Both the position numbers and the translations under genes were made by a program. This document shows positions 18,715 through 28,221 of a stretch of DNA of 64,000 bases, piece after piece. Positions within the stretch are counted from its first letter, which is position 1; each line of letters starts with the position of its first letter. Source of the stretch: Pseudomonas capsici (GTDB lineage: Bacteria > Pseudomonadota > Gammaproteobacteria > Pseudomonadales > Pseudomonadaceae); contig NZ_JAFGZD010000002.1 in assembly GCF_017165765.1 (NCBI RefSeq), positions 310,001-374,000 of the forward strand, given 5' to 3'. The notes under the pieces were generated by a model, which was given only the letters and a program-made list of their open reading frames with translations, was not told the origin of the DNA and ran no database searches.

Positions 18715-20037
18715 TCATGTCAGAAACATCTCTCGCACCAGCCCGTGACGCTGCATCTTTTCGTTGAAGGTGCGGCGTGGCAGTTGCAGCTCATTGAGCA
18801 CGGATTTGATATCGCCTTTATGACGGGTCAGGGAGGCGCGCAGACATTGAGCTTCGAACGCCTCCTGTTGCGCCGCCAGGGATTGTCCCTGCTGTGGCGC
18901 TTGCGGGCTATCGAGCCCCAGTGCCTGGCGCTCGGCTGCGTTGGCCAGTTCGCGAACATTGCCCGGCCAGTCATGGCTTAGCAACTGCCCCAGTTGCAAG
19001 GCGCTGAGGGCGGGGGCTTCGCGTCCCATGCGGGCCGCTGCGGTGCGGGCGAAGTGATTGAAGAGTTGCACGATATCTTCGCGTCGTTCGCGCAGTGGCG
19101 GCAGATGCAGTTGCGCGACATTCAGGCGATAGGCCAGGTCTTCGCGAAAGCGTCCGGCCCGTGCTTCTTCCAGCAGGTCCGGCTTGGTTGCGGCCACGAT
19201 CCGCAGGTCCACTTCAATGCTGCGGTTCGAGCCCAGCCGCTCCAGGCGTTTGTCCTGCAACACGCGCAGCAGTTTGACCTGCTGAGCCATGGGCATGCTT
19301 TCGATTTCGTCGAGAAACAGCGTGCCGCCATCGGCGTATTCCAGTTTGCCGATGCGTTTGCCCTGAGCGCCGGTAAAGGCTCCGCTTTCGTGGCCGAACA
19401 GTTCGGCTTCAAACAGATGCTCGGGAATGGCGGCGCAGTTGAGGGCTACAAAGGGTTTGCTGGCCCGGGGGCCGAAATCATGCAGGCAGCGGGCGACCAG
19501 TTCCTTGCCGCTGCCGGTTTCGCCACGAATGATCACGTTGACCGGCAGTTGCGACAGCTCCAGCACATTGCGTCGCAAGACTTGCAGGCTGGGCGATACA
19601 CCCAGCAGCGTGGCGTCCAGTTGGGTGCGGGCGTCGGCCTGTTCGGTCAGGCGACGGTTTTCCAGAACCAACTGGCGTTTCTCCATGGCCCGGCTCAGGT
19701 TGGTGAGCAGGGTCTGCGGGCTGAAGGGTTTTTCCAGAAAATCGTAGGCGCCTTCACGCATGGCCTCGACGGCCATGGGCACATCACCGTGGCCGGTGAG
19801 CAGGATCACCGGCAAGTCCTTGTCCAGCGCTTGCAGCCGTGCCAGTAACTCAAGCCCCCCCATGCCCGGCATTCGCACGTCAGTGAGGATCACGCCGGGG
19901 AAATGCTCGGGCAGGTGCTCCAGACATTCTTCGGCGCGGCTGTAGACCTGCACCTGAAAGCCCGACAGCGTCAGCCAGGGTTCGATGGCCTGGCGGATAG
20001 GGGCTTCGTCGTCGACAACGATGACCGAGTTCAACAT
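18715..20037 (-). CDS. dctD: sigma-54-dependent response regulator DctD
   Basis: The 440-residue NtrC-family regulator has three parts. The receiver domain has phospho-acceptor D53 (LTDVRMPG) and K103. The AAA+ domain shows Walker A GETGSGKE (172-179), the sigma-54 contact loop GAFTGA (219-224) and Walker B GGTLFLDEIES. A Fis-type helix-turn-helix lies at the C-terminus (HKGDIKSVLNELQLPRRTFN). With DctB it activates C4-dicarboxylate uptake genes at sigma-54 promoters. Its start overlaps the dctB stop by 7 bp. A small palindrome, ACATGAA/TTCATGT (18703-18720), overlaps its stop codon and may aid termination. Confidence 0.9.
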   Translation of the reverse strand: MLNSVIVVDDEAPIRQAIEPWLTLSGFQVQVYSRAEECLEHLPEHFPGVILTDVRMPGMGGLELLARLQALDKDLPVILLTGHGDVPMAVEAMREGAYDFLEKPFSPQTLLTNLSRAMEKRQLVLENRRLTEQADARTQLDATLLGVSPSLQVLRRNVLELSQLPVNVIIRGETGSGKELVARCLHDFGPRASKPFVALNCAAIPEHLFEAELFGHESGAFTGAQGKRIGKLEYADGGTLFLDEIESMPMAQQVKLLRVLQDKRLERLGSNRSIEVDLRIVAATKPDLLEEARAGRFREDLAYRLNVAQLHLPPLRERREDIVQLFNHFARTAAARMGREAPALSALQLGQLLSHDWPGNVRELANAAERQALGLDSPQAPQQGQSLAAQQEAFEAQCLRASLTRHKGDIKSVLNELQLPRRTFNEKMQRHGLVREMFLT

Positions 20038-21800
20038 GGGTTTTCAGTCTCTATAAAGTCATTGGGCAGGCTGAACCGGAAAACCGCGCCGCCATCCCGG
20101 TTTTCCGCCGTCAGGCGACCCTCGAGTTCATGGATGATCGCATAAGACACCGCCAGCCCGAGACCAAGCCCGTCGCCCACCGGTTTGGTGGTGAAGAACG
20201 GATCGAAGATATTGCCCAGATGCTCCTGCGCAATACCGCCGCCACTGTCGATGACACTCAGTTGCCAGTGTTGCGCCTGGGCATCGATGCGCACTTCCAG
20301 ACGCTTGAGGGGCTGGTTGCGCATGGCGTCCAGGGCGTTGCGCAGCAGGTTGATCAGTACCTGTTCCAGGCGGATGGAATCACCGCGTACCCAGGCTGGA
20401 CGGGACAGGTGCAGTACGCAACTGACCCGCTCTTCGCGAATGCGCGGCTCCAGCAACAGCAAGGCCTGATCGACCACGGTCGCCAGATCCAGGCGCTCAC
20501 GCAGGCCGCTGGGGCTCTTGCGGGCGAAGGTTTTCAAGTGGCCAGTGAGTGCGCTCATGCGGGTCAGTTGCTGATCCAGCGGGTCCAGTGACTTGCAGGC
20601 ATCCTCGATGCGACCTTGATCGAGCAGCAGGCGCAAGGTCGCCAGTTGCATGCGCTGGGCTGTCAGCGGCTGGTTGATTTCGTGGGCCAGCGCCGCAGAC
20701 ATTTGCCCCAGCGCCGCCAGTTTGGTCGATTGCACCAGACCGTCCTGAGCGGTGCGCAAGTCACGGGTCCGTTCCTGCACCTGGCGCTCCAGTTCGTCGC
20801 GGCTGCGTTCGCGCAGCTTCGACAGGCGCCAGCGCTGATAAAGAAACAGCCCCAGAAATACCAGCGTCAGCCAGATACCGGCACCTGCCAGTGCGGCATT
20901 GCGGATGTCGTCATTGACCAGTTGCGGTTTGCGCAGCAGGTGCAATGTCCAGTTTTCGTCGGGAAGCGGCATGGACTGCCAAAGGTAGTCAATCGTGCCG
21001 TCCGGGCCGTCGACCCGGCTCAAATGACTATGCGGTCCGACCTGATCGAGGATACGGCTGCGCAGCGGCGACAGCGGTTTCTTGTCGTACTGGCGAGTGC
21101 GCAACAGCTCTGCACGGTTTTCGAGGGAAATGGGTTCCAGTTCGCGATAGCGCCATTCACTGCGGCTGGCGATGAAGACAATGCCTTTGTTATCGCTGAC
21201 CAGCAGCAGATCGTCACCCTGGCTCCATTCCTGTTCGATAGTGGGAAACTCCAGCTTCACCACCATGGCTCCGCCGAAATTGCCCTCATCGTCCAGCACG
21301 GCATTGGACAGAAAATAGCCCGGAATGCCGGTCGTGACACCGACGGCATAGAAGCGTCCGATGCCCTGGGTTCTGGTCTGTTGAAAGTAGGGGCGAAACC
21401 CGTAGTTGTGCCCGACATAGCTGTTGGGGTGTCGCCAGTTGCTGGCTCCTACGGCCAGCCCGTTTCGATCAAGCAGTTCCAGAGACGAGGAGTGGGCGGC
21501 CTCGTTGATTTTTTCCAGCTTGAGATTGAGCGAAAGCCGGGCACTTTCGGTGAGCGGACCGCTCACTGCCGTGCGAATTTCGGCATCGAGCGCCAGCACC
21601 GAGGGCAGGGCACGATAGCGTTCGATCAGGGTATGAAGGGTGTTGGCGTACAGCGCCATCTGTCCGCTGGCACGGGTGGCTTCCTGTGACAGGGCATGTC
21701 GCTGCGCCTGGAGCATGGCCACGCCGGCGGACAGGGCGGCTCCGGCCAGAATCAGGACGATATACAGGGAGATACGCAAGTTGCGATGTCTGAGAATCAT
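20031..21800 (-). CDS. dctB: C4-dicarboxylate sensor histidine kinase DctB
   Basis: The 589-residue membrane kinase has a first helix (residues ~10-30), a large periplasmic double-CACHE sensor (~35-300) with [18 protein letters not shown], a second helix (~303-322), a coiled coil, the phospho-acceptor box [19 protein letters not shown] (H373) and a HATPase domain ([31 protein letters not shown]). It senses external succinate, fumarate or malate and phosphorylates DctD. The start at 21800 has only a weak ribosome site. No dctA or dctPQM transporter adjoins the pair, so its targets are elsewhere. Confidence 0.9.
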   Translation of the reverse strand: MILRHRNLRISLYIVLILAGAALSAGVAMLQAQRHALSQEATRASGQMALYANTLHTLIERYRALPSVLALDAEIRTAVSGPLTESARLSLNLKLEKINEAAHSSSLELLDRNGLAVGASNWRHPNSYVGHNYGFRPYFQQTRTQGIGRFYAVGVTTGIPGYFLSNAVLDDEGNFGGAMVVKLEFPTIEQEWSQGDDLLLVSDNKGIVFIASRSEWRYRELEPISLENRAELLRTRQYDKKPLSPLRSRILDQVGPHSHLSRVDGPDGTIDYLWQSMPLPDENWTLHLLRKPQLVNDDIRNAALAGAGIWLTLVFLGLFLYQRWRLSKLRERSRDELERQVQERTRDLRTAQDGLVQSTKLAALGQMSAALAHEINQPLTAQRMQLATLRLLLDQGRIEDACKSLDPLDQQLTRMSALTGHLKTFARKSPSGLRERLDLATVVDQALLLLEPRIREERVSCVLHLSRPAWVRGDSIRLEQVLINLLRNALDAMRNQPLKRLEVRIDAQAQHWQLSVIDSGGGIAQEHLGNIFDPFFTTKPVGDGLGLGLAVSYAIIHELEGRLTAENRDGGAVFRFSLPNDFIETENPC

Positions 21801-21830
21801 ATCGCGCGGGCTGCCTGGGGTTTCAAAACC

Positions 21831-21866
21831 GGCGTATTCGCAAGCGCAGGCACTCGCGAATACGCC
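21831..21866 (-). terminator. hairpin between bglX and dctB
   Basis: GGCGTATTCGC (21831-21841) and GCGAATACGCC (21856-21866) form a perfect 11-bp stem with a 14-base loop, 11 bp after the bglX stop. The following minus-strand sequence has only a short T-run (GGTTTTG). Confidence 0.6.
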
Positions 21867-21877
21867 GTTATCGGCAT

Positions 21878-24184
21878 TTACAGCAGGGTGAAGCTTGTCT
21901 GTTTCACGGCTTCGGAGTCGAGGCCGATCATGACGTTGAACTCACCCGGCTCGGCAGCGTATTTCAGCTTCGAGTCGTAGAACTTCAGGTCGTCCTCGCT
22001 GAGGGTAAAGTTCACGACTTTCTCCTCGCCCGGCTCGAGGGTGACTTTCTCGAAGTTCTTCAGCTCTTTCACCGGACGGCTGATCGAAGCCGCGACATCA
22101 CGCAAGTACAACTGCACGATGGTGGTGCCAGCGACCTTGCCGGTGTTCTTGACGGTGACACTGGCGGTCAGCTTGCCTTTGCGGGCCATCTTGCTGTCCG
22201 ACAGCTTGATGTCGGAAACATCGAAGCTTGTGTAGCTCAGACCATAGCCGAACGGGAACAGCGGGCCGTTGGGTTCCTCGAAGTAGTGCGAGGTGTAGTT
22301 GCCCGGCTTGCCCGGCGTGTAAGGGCGACCGGTGTTCAGGTGTGCGTAGTAGACCGGCAACTGGCCAATCGAGCGCGGGAAAGACATGGCCAGTTTGCCC
22401 GACGGGTTGTAGTCACCAAACAGTACGTCAGCCACGGCATTGCCGCCTTCGGTGCCCGGGAACCAGGTTTCGAGGATGGCATCGGCCTGTTCGTTTTCGT
22501 CGACCAGCACCAGTGGGCGGCCATTCATCAATACCAGCACCAGAGGCTTGCCGGTGGCTTTCAGGGCCTTGATCAGATCGCGCTGCTTGCCTGGAATGTT
22601 CAGGCTGCTGCGGCTTGCCGATTCATGGGACATGCCACGGGACTCACCCACCACGGCCACGATCACGTCGGACTGCTCGGCCACTTTCACGGCTTCGTCG
22701 ATCATTTCCTGGGCCGGACGCGGGTCGACTTCGACTTCGTGCTCGATGAAGTTCAGGTAGTTGAGGATGTGTTCGTTGTCGCTGACGTTGGCGCCACGGG
22801 CATAAACCAGTTTGGCCTTGTCGCCGACGGCATTGGCCAGACCGTCGTAGACGGTGACCGACTGGTGCGGCCGACCGGCTGCGGACCAGCTGCCCAGCAT
22901 GTCGAGCTGACTCTTGGCCAGGCCGCCAATCACGGCGATGGTCCCTTCCTTCTTCAGAGGCAGGGTTTCGTTCTGGTTTTTCAGCAGGACCAGGGTCTTG
23001 CGGGCCACATCGCGGGCTTCTGCGCGGTGCAGGCGATCGTCGGAATAGGTGTCGGCCGGATCATCGGCAGCAACGCCGATACGGCCGTAAGGCGCGGCGA
23101 ACAGGCCCATGTCGTACTTGGCACCCAGCACTTCGCGTACGGCGTTGTCGATTTCCTTCATGGAAACCTCGCCATCCTTCACCAGCCCCGGCAATTGCTC
23201 GCCATAGGCCACGTCGTTCATGCTCAGGTCGACGCCGGCCTTGATCGCCAGCTTGGCCGCTTCGCGATAATCCTTGGCCACGCCGTGCTCGATCAACTCC
23301 TTGATGGCGCCGTGGTCGCTGATGGTCACGCCCTTGAAGCCCCAGTCCTTGCGCAGCAGATCTTGCATCAGCCACATGTTGGAGGTGGACGGAACGCCGT
23401 TGATGGAGTTGAGAGCGACCATGACCCCGCCGGCACCGGCATCGATGGCTGCGCGGTAAGGTGGGAGGTAATCCTGGTGCATGCGCGTCATGCTCATGTC
23501 CACGGTGTTGTAGTCGCGTCCGCCTTCGACCGCGCCATACAGGGCGAAGTGTTTGACGGCTGCCATGATGCTGTCATTGGCAGCAGGGCTCTTGCCCTGG
23601 AAGGACTTGACCATCACTTCGGAGATGCGCGACACCAGATAGGTATCTTCGCCAAAACCTTCGGAACTGCGACCCCAGCGTGGGTCACGGGAGATATCGA
23701 CCATCGGTGCAAACGTCATGTCCAGGCCGTCGGCGCTGGCTTCCTTGGCGGAGATCCGGCCGGTCAGGGCGATGGCGTCCATGTCCCAGCTGGCCGCCAT
23801 GCCCAGGCTGATCGGGAAAATCGTGCGATGGCCATGAATCACGTCATAGGCGAAGAACATCGGAATTTTCAGGCGGCTCTGGCTTACAGCCGCTTCTTGC
23901 AATGGGCGGTTTTCCGAGCGTGTAATGGAGTTGAATGTTCCACCGATTCTTCCAGCGGCAATTTCCTTGAGAATCTTTGGCTGAGGCATCTCGCCGCTGA
24001 TGCTGATAAGACGTAACTGACCTATCTTCTCATCGAGGGTCATCTGTTTCATCAGCTTGGAGATGAAGGCATTCTTGGCTTGCAGTGTGGCTTGGGCGGA
24101 TGGAGCGGCAGTGGAAGTGGCGTCGGCCATTACCGATTGACTGGCCAGACCGACCAGCAGACCTAATAAACACAGCTTATTCAT
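21878..24184 (-). CDS. bglX: periplasmic beta-glucosidase, glycoside hydrolase family 3
   Basis: The 768-residue enzyme has a signal peptide (cleavage near VMA-DA, residue ~21). The GH3 TIM barrel carries the nucleophile in GVTISDHGAIKEL (Asp of SDHG), preceded by MTFAPMVDISRDPRWGRSSEGFGED and VKHFALYGAVEGGRDYN. The alpha/beta sandwich domain includes WFPGTEGGNAVADVLFG. A fibronectin-III-like domain closes the protein (SVTVKNTGKVAGTTIVQLYL). Length and order match E. coli BglX. It cleaves terminal beta-D-glucosyl residues from plant oligosaccharides or glucosides in the periplasm. It is monocistronic. Confidence 0.95.
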   Translation of the reverse strand: MNKLCLLGLLVGLASQSVMADATSTAAPSAQATLQAKNAFISKLMKQMTLDEKIGQLRLISISGEMPQPKILKEIAAGRIGGTFNSITRSENRPLQEAAVSQSRLKIPMFFAYDVIHGHRTIFPISLGMAASWDMDAIALTGRISAKEASADGLDMTFAPMVDISRDPRWGRSSEGFGEDTYLVSRISEVMVKSFQGKSPAANDSIMAAVKHFALYGAVEGGRDYNTVDMSMTRMHQDYLPPYRAAIDAGAGGVMVALNSINGVPSTSNMWLMQDLLRKDWGFKGVTISDHGAIKELIEHGVAKDYREAAKLAIKAGVDLSMNDVAYGEQLPGLVKDGEVSMKEIDNAVREVLGAKYDMGLFAAPYGRIGVAADDPADTYSDDRLHRAEARDVARKTLVLLKNQNETLPLKKEGTIAVIGGLAKSQLDMLGSWSAAGRPHQSVTVYDGLANAVGDKAKLVYARGANVSDNEHILNYLNFIEHEVEVDPRPAQEMIDEAVKVAEQSDVIVAVVGESRGMSHESASRSSLNIPGKQRDLIKALKATGKPLVLVLMNGRPLVLVDENEQADAILETWFPGTEGGNAVADVLFGDYNPSGKLAMSFPRSIGQLPVYYAHLNTGRPYTPGKPGNYTSHYFEEPNGPLFPFGYGLSYTSFDVSDIKLSDSKMARKGKLTASVTVKNTGKVAGTTIVQLYLRDVAASISRPVKELKNFEKVTLEPGEEKVVNFTLSEDDLKFYDSKLKYAAEPGEFNVMIGLDSEAVKQTSFTLL

Positions 24185-24257
24185 GAATGATTTCTCAAGG
24201 CTTTTGCCAGTAACTCGCGTTTAATACCGGGTAGCCAGATTTTGGGTTTTAGACCTT

Positions 24258-24273
24258 TGGCATTTATTGTGCA
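24258..24273 (+). promoter_or_regulatory. candidate sigma-54 promoter upstream of the TPM pair
   Basis: TGGCATTTATTGTGCA has GG at -24 and GC at -12 with the correct 12-base spacing, and keeps the TGGCA and TGC cores of TGGCACG-N4-TTGCW. Three consensus positions differ. It would give a leader of about 140 nt before the gene at 24422. Confidence 0.3.
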
Positions 24274-24421
24274 AACAACGCGAAGGGTAGACGCTGTTCG
24301 TTTCGTGGGCCGAAGCATACAGAATCCAGCTTCGGCGTTGGCGAGGGATTATGCCGGGGAACTTCTATTTTGGCTAAGGAGTGGCCGTCCAATAGAACAA
24401 AAAATCACCGGAGGTCAGGTG

Positions 24422-25132
24422 TTGAAGTTTGTGTTACAGCATATGTTTTATGCAGCGATGTTGTGGGGAGTTGCTTTCAAGTCCCAGGCGGAGCAGGTTG
24501 CTCTGGTGTTTCCGCCCATGACCGGCAATGTGGTTGATTCGGCGCAGATGCTCGACAGTCAGGCCACGGTGCGTCTGGCGAAAATGCTCCAGGCTCATGA
24601 ACAGGCGACCGGAGAACGGGTCGTGCTGGTGACCGTGGTCGATCTGCAAGGCACGACCCTGGAGGATTACGGCTCTCGACTGGGCAGTGCCTGGAAATTG
24701 GGCAGCAAGGGGCGTGACAACAGTGCCCTGCTGATCGTGGCCCGTGACAAGCGCAGTGTCCTGATCGAGGCGGGTTCCGCCCTGGACGATCGTCTCACCG
24801 ACGCCCAGGCTTCGCTCATCATCAACATGCTGATCACGCCGGAATTCAATCGCAGCCGTTTTGCCACGGGTATCGAGCGGGGTGCCCGTGCCATGATCAT
24901 GGCGCTGGGCGGGCATGTGCCGGACGAGCCCGAGCCGTCCGCCGAGTTCAGTGTCTATGATGTGCAGGCCCACAGCGATGTGGCCTGGCAGTTTGCCGGA
25001 GGGTTGATCGTTGCGGTGTTGCTTGTGGTGTTTGCCTGCCTGAGACGGGCCGTGCCTGCCTGTGCAAGCTCGCGCGACGGGCTGGCAAACGACAGTCGCA
25101 GATTTGGCGGCGGTGCTTCGGGCAACTGGTAA
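24422..25132 (+). CDS. TPM-domain protein, secreted/membrane-anchored
   Basis: The product is about 236 residues: signal peptide (FVLQHMFYAAMLWGVAFKSQA), TPM domain (GNVVDSAQMLDSQATVRLAKMLQAHEQ to about residue 160, with LEDYGSRLGSAWKLG and ARDKRSVLIEAGSALDDRLTD), then one C-terminal helix (FAGGLIVAVLLVVFACL) and a short Gly/Ser/Arg tail ending GGGASGNW. TPM domains face the periplasm; some act in photosystem repair or as phosphatases, but no activity is known here. No ATG fits: TTG at 24422 is 7 bases after GGAGG, and GTG at 24419 is the alternative. It is followed after 13 bp by a second TPM gene. A LemA gene, a common neighbour, is absent. Confidence 0.7.
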   Translation: MKFVLQHMFYAAMLWGVAFKSQAEQVALVFPPMTGNVVDSAQMLDSQATVRLAKMLQAHEQATGERVVLVTVVDLQGTTLEDYGSRLGSAWKLGSKGRDNSALLIVARDKRSVLIEAGSALDDRLTDAQASLIINMLITPEFNRSRFATGIERGARAMIMALGGHVPDEPEPSAEFSVYDVQAHSDVAWQFAGGLIVAVLLVVFACLRRAVPACASSRDGLANDSRRFGGGASGNW

Positions 25133-25145
25133 CAGGACACTGAAA

Positions 25146-25763
25146 ATGGCTTTACTCAATACAGACGAACAACAGCAGGTTGCAGAGGCGATCGATCGCC
25201 TTGAGCAGCGTACCGATGCCGAACTGGTCACTGTCCTGGCGGCCAGGGCCGACGATTACGCCTACATGCCGCTGGTATGGGCCGGGCTGATCGGTTTGCT
25301 GCTGCCGGGCATCATCAATTTCTTCACCGACATGCTGAGTGCCAACGAACTGTTGCTGGCGCAGATGAGCACTTTCATCCTCGTGGCCCTGCTGTGCCGC
25401 ATTCCGGCGGTGACCAGCCATCTGGTCCCCACCTCGGTTCGGCGCTGGCGGGCCGGGAATCTGGCTCGTCGGCTGTTTCTCGAACAGAACCTGCACAAGA
25501 CCACGGGCGGCACCGGGATTCTGGTGTTCGTCTGCGAGGCGGAGCGTTACGTTGAAATCCTGGTGGATCACGGTATTGCCACCCGCCTGCACAGCGATAC
25601 CTGGAAAGCGATGGTCGATGTCTTTACCCAGCAGATCAGGGATGGACAGGCATTGCAGGGCTTTCTGGGCTGTATCCATGCCTGTGGCGAATTGCTGGCC
25701 GATCATGTTCCGGTGACCCGTGAACGCAGCGATCTGGCCAACCGGCTGGTGGTCCTGGGATAA
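25146..25763 (+). CDS. TPM-domain membrane protein
   Basis: The 205-residue protein begins with LNTDEQQQVAEAIDRLEQRTDAELVTVLAARADDY, the start of a TPM domain. Two hydrophobic stretches follow (residues ~42-62 and ~70-90), and a second TPM half contains NLHKTTGGTGILVFVCEAERYVEILVDHGIA. This is the short paralogue usually paired with the signal-peptide TPM protein. The ATG at 25146 has AGGA 8 bases upstream. Operon with the preceding gene is likely (13-bp gap). Role unknown; probably a membrane partner of the first TPM protein. Confidence 0.75.
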   Translation: MALLNTDEQQQVAEAIDRLEQRTDAELVTVLAARADDYAYMPLVWAGLIGLLLPGIINFFTDMLSANELLLAQMSTFILVALLCRIPAVTSHLVPTSVRRWRAGNLARRLFLEQNLHKTTGGTGILVFVCEAERYVEILVDHGIATRLHSDTWKAMVDVFTQQIRDGQALQGFLGCIHACGELLADHVPVTRERSDLANRLVVLG

Positions 25764-25764
25764 A

Positions 25765-25786
25765 GGGCGCGGGCCAGTGAGCGCCC
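25765..25786 (+). terminator. hairpin after the TPM pair
   Basis: GGGCGC and GCGCCC form a 6-bp GC stem with a 10-base loop directly after the stop. There is no T-run, so termination is tentative. Confidence 0.4.
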
Positions 25787-25875
25787 GCCACTTCACAGAT
25801 TTATTATCCCTGAGCGTTTATCCCGCCTAAAATAGCCCGCTTCCTGTTCAGATCCAGCCGTCCGAGGCGTTTTCG

Positions 25876-27093
25876 ATGTCAGCCACTGCCCCTTCCTCCA
25901 AACCCGCGCCGGATCACCGCGCGCAGTTTCTGGGTTTGCTGGATACCAGCCTTTCCCAGAATTCTCTCATCAAGCTGGTTCTGGCCAGATATGTGGGCTC
26001 CGAAGCCGAGTTGCAGCGGGTCATCATCAAGCCGCTGATGGTCAAGGCTCAGCCTTGCCTGTCGTTCGTGTATCGCTATAAAACCCGCGATATCACCAAG
26101 AACTTCCCGTTGCGCGAGGCCGTTGACGTCATTGCCGGCCTGCTGCCCGAGTCGTTCAGGAATGCCCATCTGCTGTCGCTGACCGATGAAGTGCAACTGG
26201 AGTTCGGCAAGAAGGGCAAGAGCACGCTGTTCAAGAGCAAGGCCCAGCAGGAGCGTGAAGCTCCCTCAGCCGGTCATGACCGGGAAAAGAAACGCTACCT
26301 TGAGCTGACCCGGCCTTTTCTCACCGATCTGGGCGTGACCAACAGGCAGCATGAGCTGATCCCGGCCATGTCGCGCAAATGGAAGCAGATCAACAAGTTC
26401 ATCGAAGTGTTTTCCCATGCCCTGACCTCATCGCCGCTCAAGCTCGATCAGCCGGTCAAGGTGGCGGACTTCGGTTCCGGCAAGGGGTATCTGACCTTCG
26501 CGATCCACGACTACCTGTGCAACACCTTGCAGGCCCAGGGTCAGGTGACCGGCGTTGAACTGCGCGAAGACATGGTCAACCTGTGCAACGCTGCCGCCGA
26601 ACGGCTGGAGCATTCAGGTCTGGTGTTCAAGCACGGTGACGTTCGCAGCGTGGCACCCAGTGCCCTGGATGTGATGATTGCCTTGCACGCCTGCGATATC
26701 GCCACCGACTACGCGATCCATATGGGGATTCGCTCCGGGGCGTCGATCATCATGTGTTCGCCATGCTGCCACAAGCAGATCCGCCTGCAGATCCAGAGCC
26801 CGACCTTGCTGCGCCCGATGCTGCAATACGGTCTGCACATGGGGCAGCAGGCGGAAATGGTTACCGACAGCTTGCGTGCATTGCTGCTTGAAGCCTGCGG
26901 TTACGAAACCAAGGTGTTCGAGTTCATCTCGCTGGAACACACCAACAAGAACAAGATGATCCTGGCGGTCAGGCGCGCCGAGCCGGTTGACCCGACGCAA
27001 TTGCTGGCGCGCATTCAGGAGCTCAAGGCGTTCTACGGCATTACCGAGCACTGCCTGGAGACCTTGCTCCAGGCAGAGGGCTTTCTCAACTGA
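25876..27093 (+). CDS. SAM-dependent methyltransferase, GSTCD/METTL25-like
   Basis: The 405-residue cytoplasmic protein has a ~130-residue N-terminal part with a basic linker (FGKKGKSTLFKSKAQQERE) and a class I methyltransferase domain from ~residue 190. Visible motifs are the SAM loop VADFGSGKGYLTFAIHDYL, the acidic turn GVELREDMV, and the family block IALHACDIATDYAI...CSPCCHKQIR seen in Methyltransf_32/GSTCD-like proteins. The paired Cys and His of CSPCCHKQ may bind metal. The basic segment suggests an RNA substrate, but the target is unknown. It overlaps the convergent EamA gene by 8 bp at the 3' ends. Confidence 0.8.
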   Translation: MSATAPSSKPAPDHRAQFLGLLDTSLSQNSLIKLVLARYVGSEAELQRVIIKPLMVKAQPCLSFVYRYKTRDITKNFPLREAVDVIAGLLPESFRNAHLLSLTDEVQLEFGKKGKSTLFKSKAQQEREAPSAGHDREKKRYLELTRPFLTDLGVTNRQHELIPAMSRKWKQINKFIEVFSHALTSSPLKLDQPVKVADFGSGKGYLTFAIHDYLCNTLQAQGQVTGVELREDMVNLCNAAAERLEHSGLVFKHGDVRSVAPSALDVMIALHACDIATDYAIHMGIRSGASIIMCSPCCHKQIRLQIQSPTLLRPMLQYGLHMGQQAEMVTDSLRALLLEACGYETKVFEFISLEHTNKNKMILAVRRAEPVDPTQLLARIQELKAFYGITEHCLETLLQAEGFLN

Positions 27094-27985
27094 TTGATGT
27101 GGCCGGTCTTGGCGGCGCAATGACCGAGGTCTTGCGCCCCAGCATCACCGTGGCAATGACGGCTGCGGCGAAGATCCAGGTAATGGGCTCGACATGCTCG
27201 CCAAAGAACATCGCCGACAAGGCGATGGTGAAGAAAATCTGCAGCAGTTGAACCTGACTGACCCGCGAAATCCCGCCCATCGCCAGCCCTGAATACCAGG
27301 CAAAGAAGCCCAGGAACTGCGAGAAAAACGCCACATAGGCAAAGGCCCACAAGGTCCCGCTGGACACCGGCCCCTGATGCTGTGCGGCAAAATAGATAAA
27401 GGGGCCGATCAGCAAGGGGCTCGACAGCACCAGCGCCCAGCAGATGACCTGCCAGCCGCCCATTTCCCTGGCCAGTCGACCACCTTCGGCATAACCCAGA
27501 CCGCCCACGGCGATGGCCGCCAGCATCCACAGATCACCCGCCTGAATACCACCGGCGCCACTCATCAGGGAGTAAGCGAGCACCAGGGCGCTGCCCAGTG
27601 CCGCGCAGCCCCAGAACGCTCTGGATGGGCGTTCATGGGAAAGCCAGGCCGCATAGATCGCGACAAATAGCGGTTGTATGCCGTTGACCAGCGCTCCGTG
27701 GGAGGCGGGCAAGGTCTGCATGGCCCAGGCCGACAGCACGGGGAAGCCGATGATGACACCCAGCACCACCAGGGCCAGGCCTTTGAGCTGCTGGCGGGTC
27801 GGCCATTTTTCACGCCGCCAGTACAACAGCGCCGCCGCCGGAATCGCCGCCAGCAGCGCACGGCCGATGCCGTTGAGCAATGGGTGAAGTTCCTGCACCA
27901 CGATGCGGGTCATCGGCAGCGTCAGGCTGAAAATGATGACGCCCAGCAGGCCCAGAGCCATACCGGTGTTTTCACGAGAAGACAT
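27086..27985 (-). CDS. EamA/DMT-superfamily exporter
   Basis: The 299-residue inner-membrane protein has about ten helices arranged as two EamA repeats. The first repeat has LGVIIFSLTLPMTRIVVQEL and LLNGIGRALLAAIPAAALLY; the second has FLGFFAWYSGLAMGGISRVSQVQLLQIFFTIALSAMFFGE, the usual place for the conserved Gly/Pro and acidic residues. RhaT/EamA members export amino acids and other metabolites. Substrate is not predictable. It is monocistronic. Confidence 0.85.
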   Translation of the reverse strand: MSSRENTGMALGLLGVIIFSLTLPMTRIVVQELHPLLNGIGRALLAAIPAAALLYWRREKWPTRQQLKGLALVVLGVIIGFPVLSAWAMQTLPASHGALVNGIQPLFVAIYAAWLSHERPSRAFWGCAALGSALVLAYSLMSGAGGIQAGDLWMLAAIAVGGLGYAEGGRLAREMGGWQVICWALVLSSPLLIGPFIYFAAQHQGPVSSGTLWAFAYVAFFSQFLGFFAWYSGLAMGGISRVSQVQLLQIFFTIALSAMFFGEHVEPITWIFAAAVIATVMLGRKTSVIAPPRPATSIS

Positions 27986-28221
27986 GATCCCAATCCATTT
28001 TTAATGTTTTTTGTATACAGAATGGGCATCTAGCCACAGGTCGGCCTGATCGTACGCTTACAGCTATGCACTGATTCAACCGTACAGTTACGACCACCGG
28101 TAGCCTGCAGTTGTGCTTCATTGAGCTGGATCAACGCTGGCGCCTGCCGGAAGGTCGAAGCTACTGGCAAACCCAAGGCCCGGGCTTCGCCGTCTGAGCC
28201 AGCCAGAGACGAGGATCAGCC

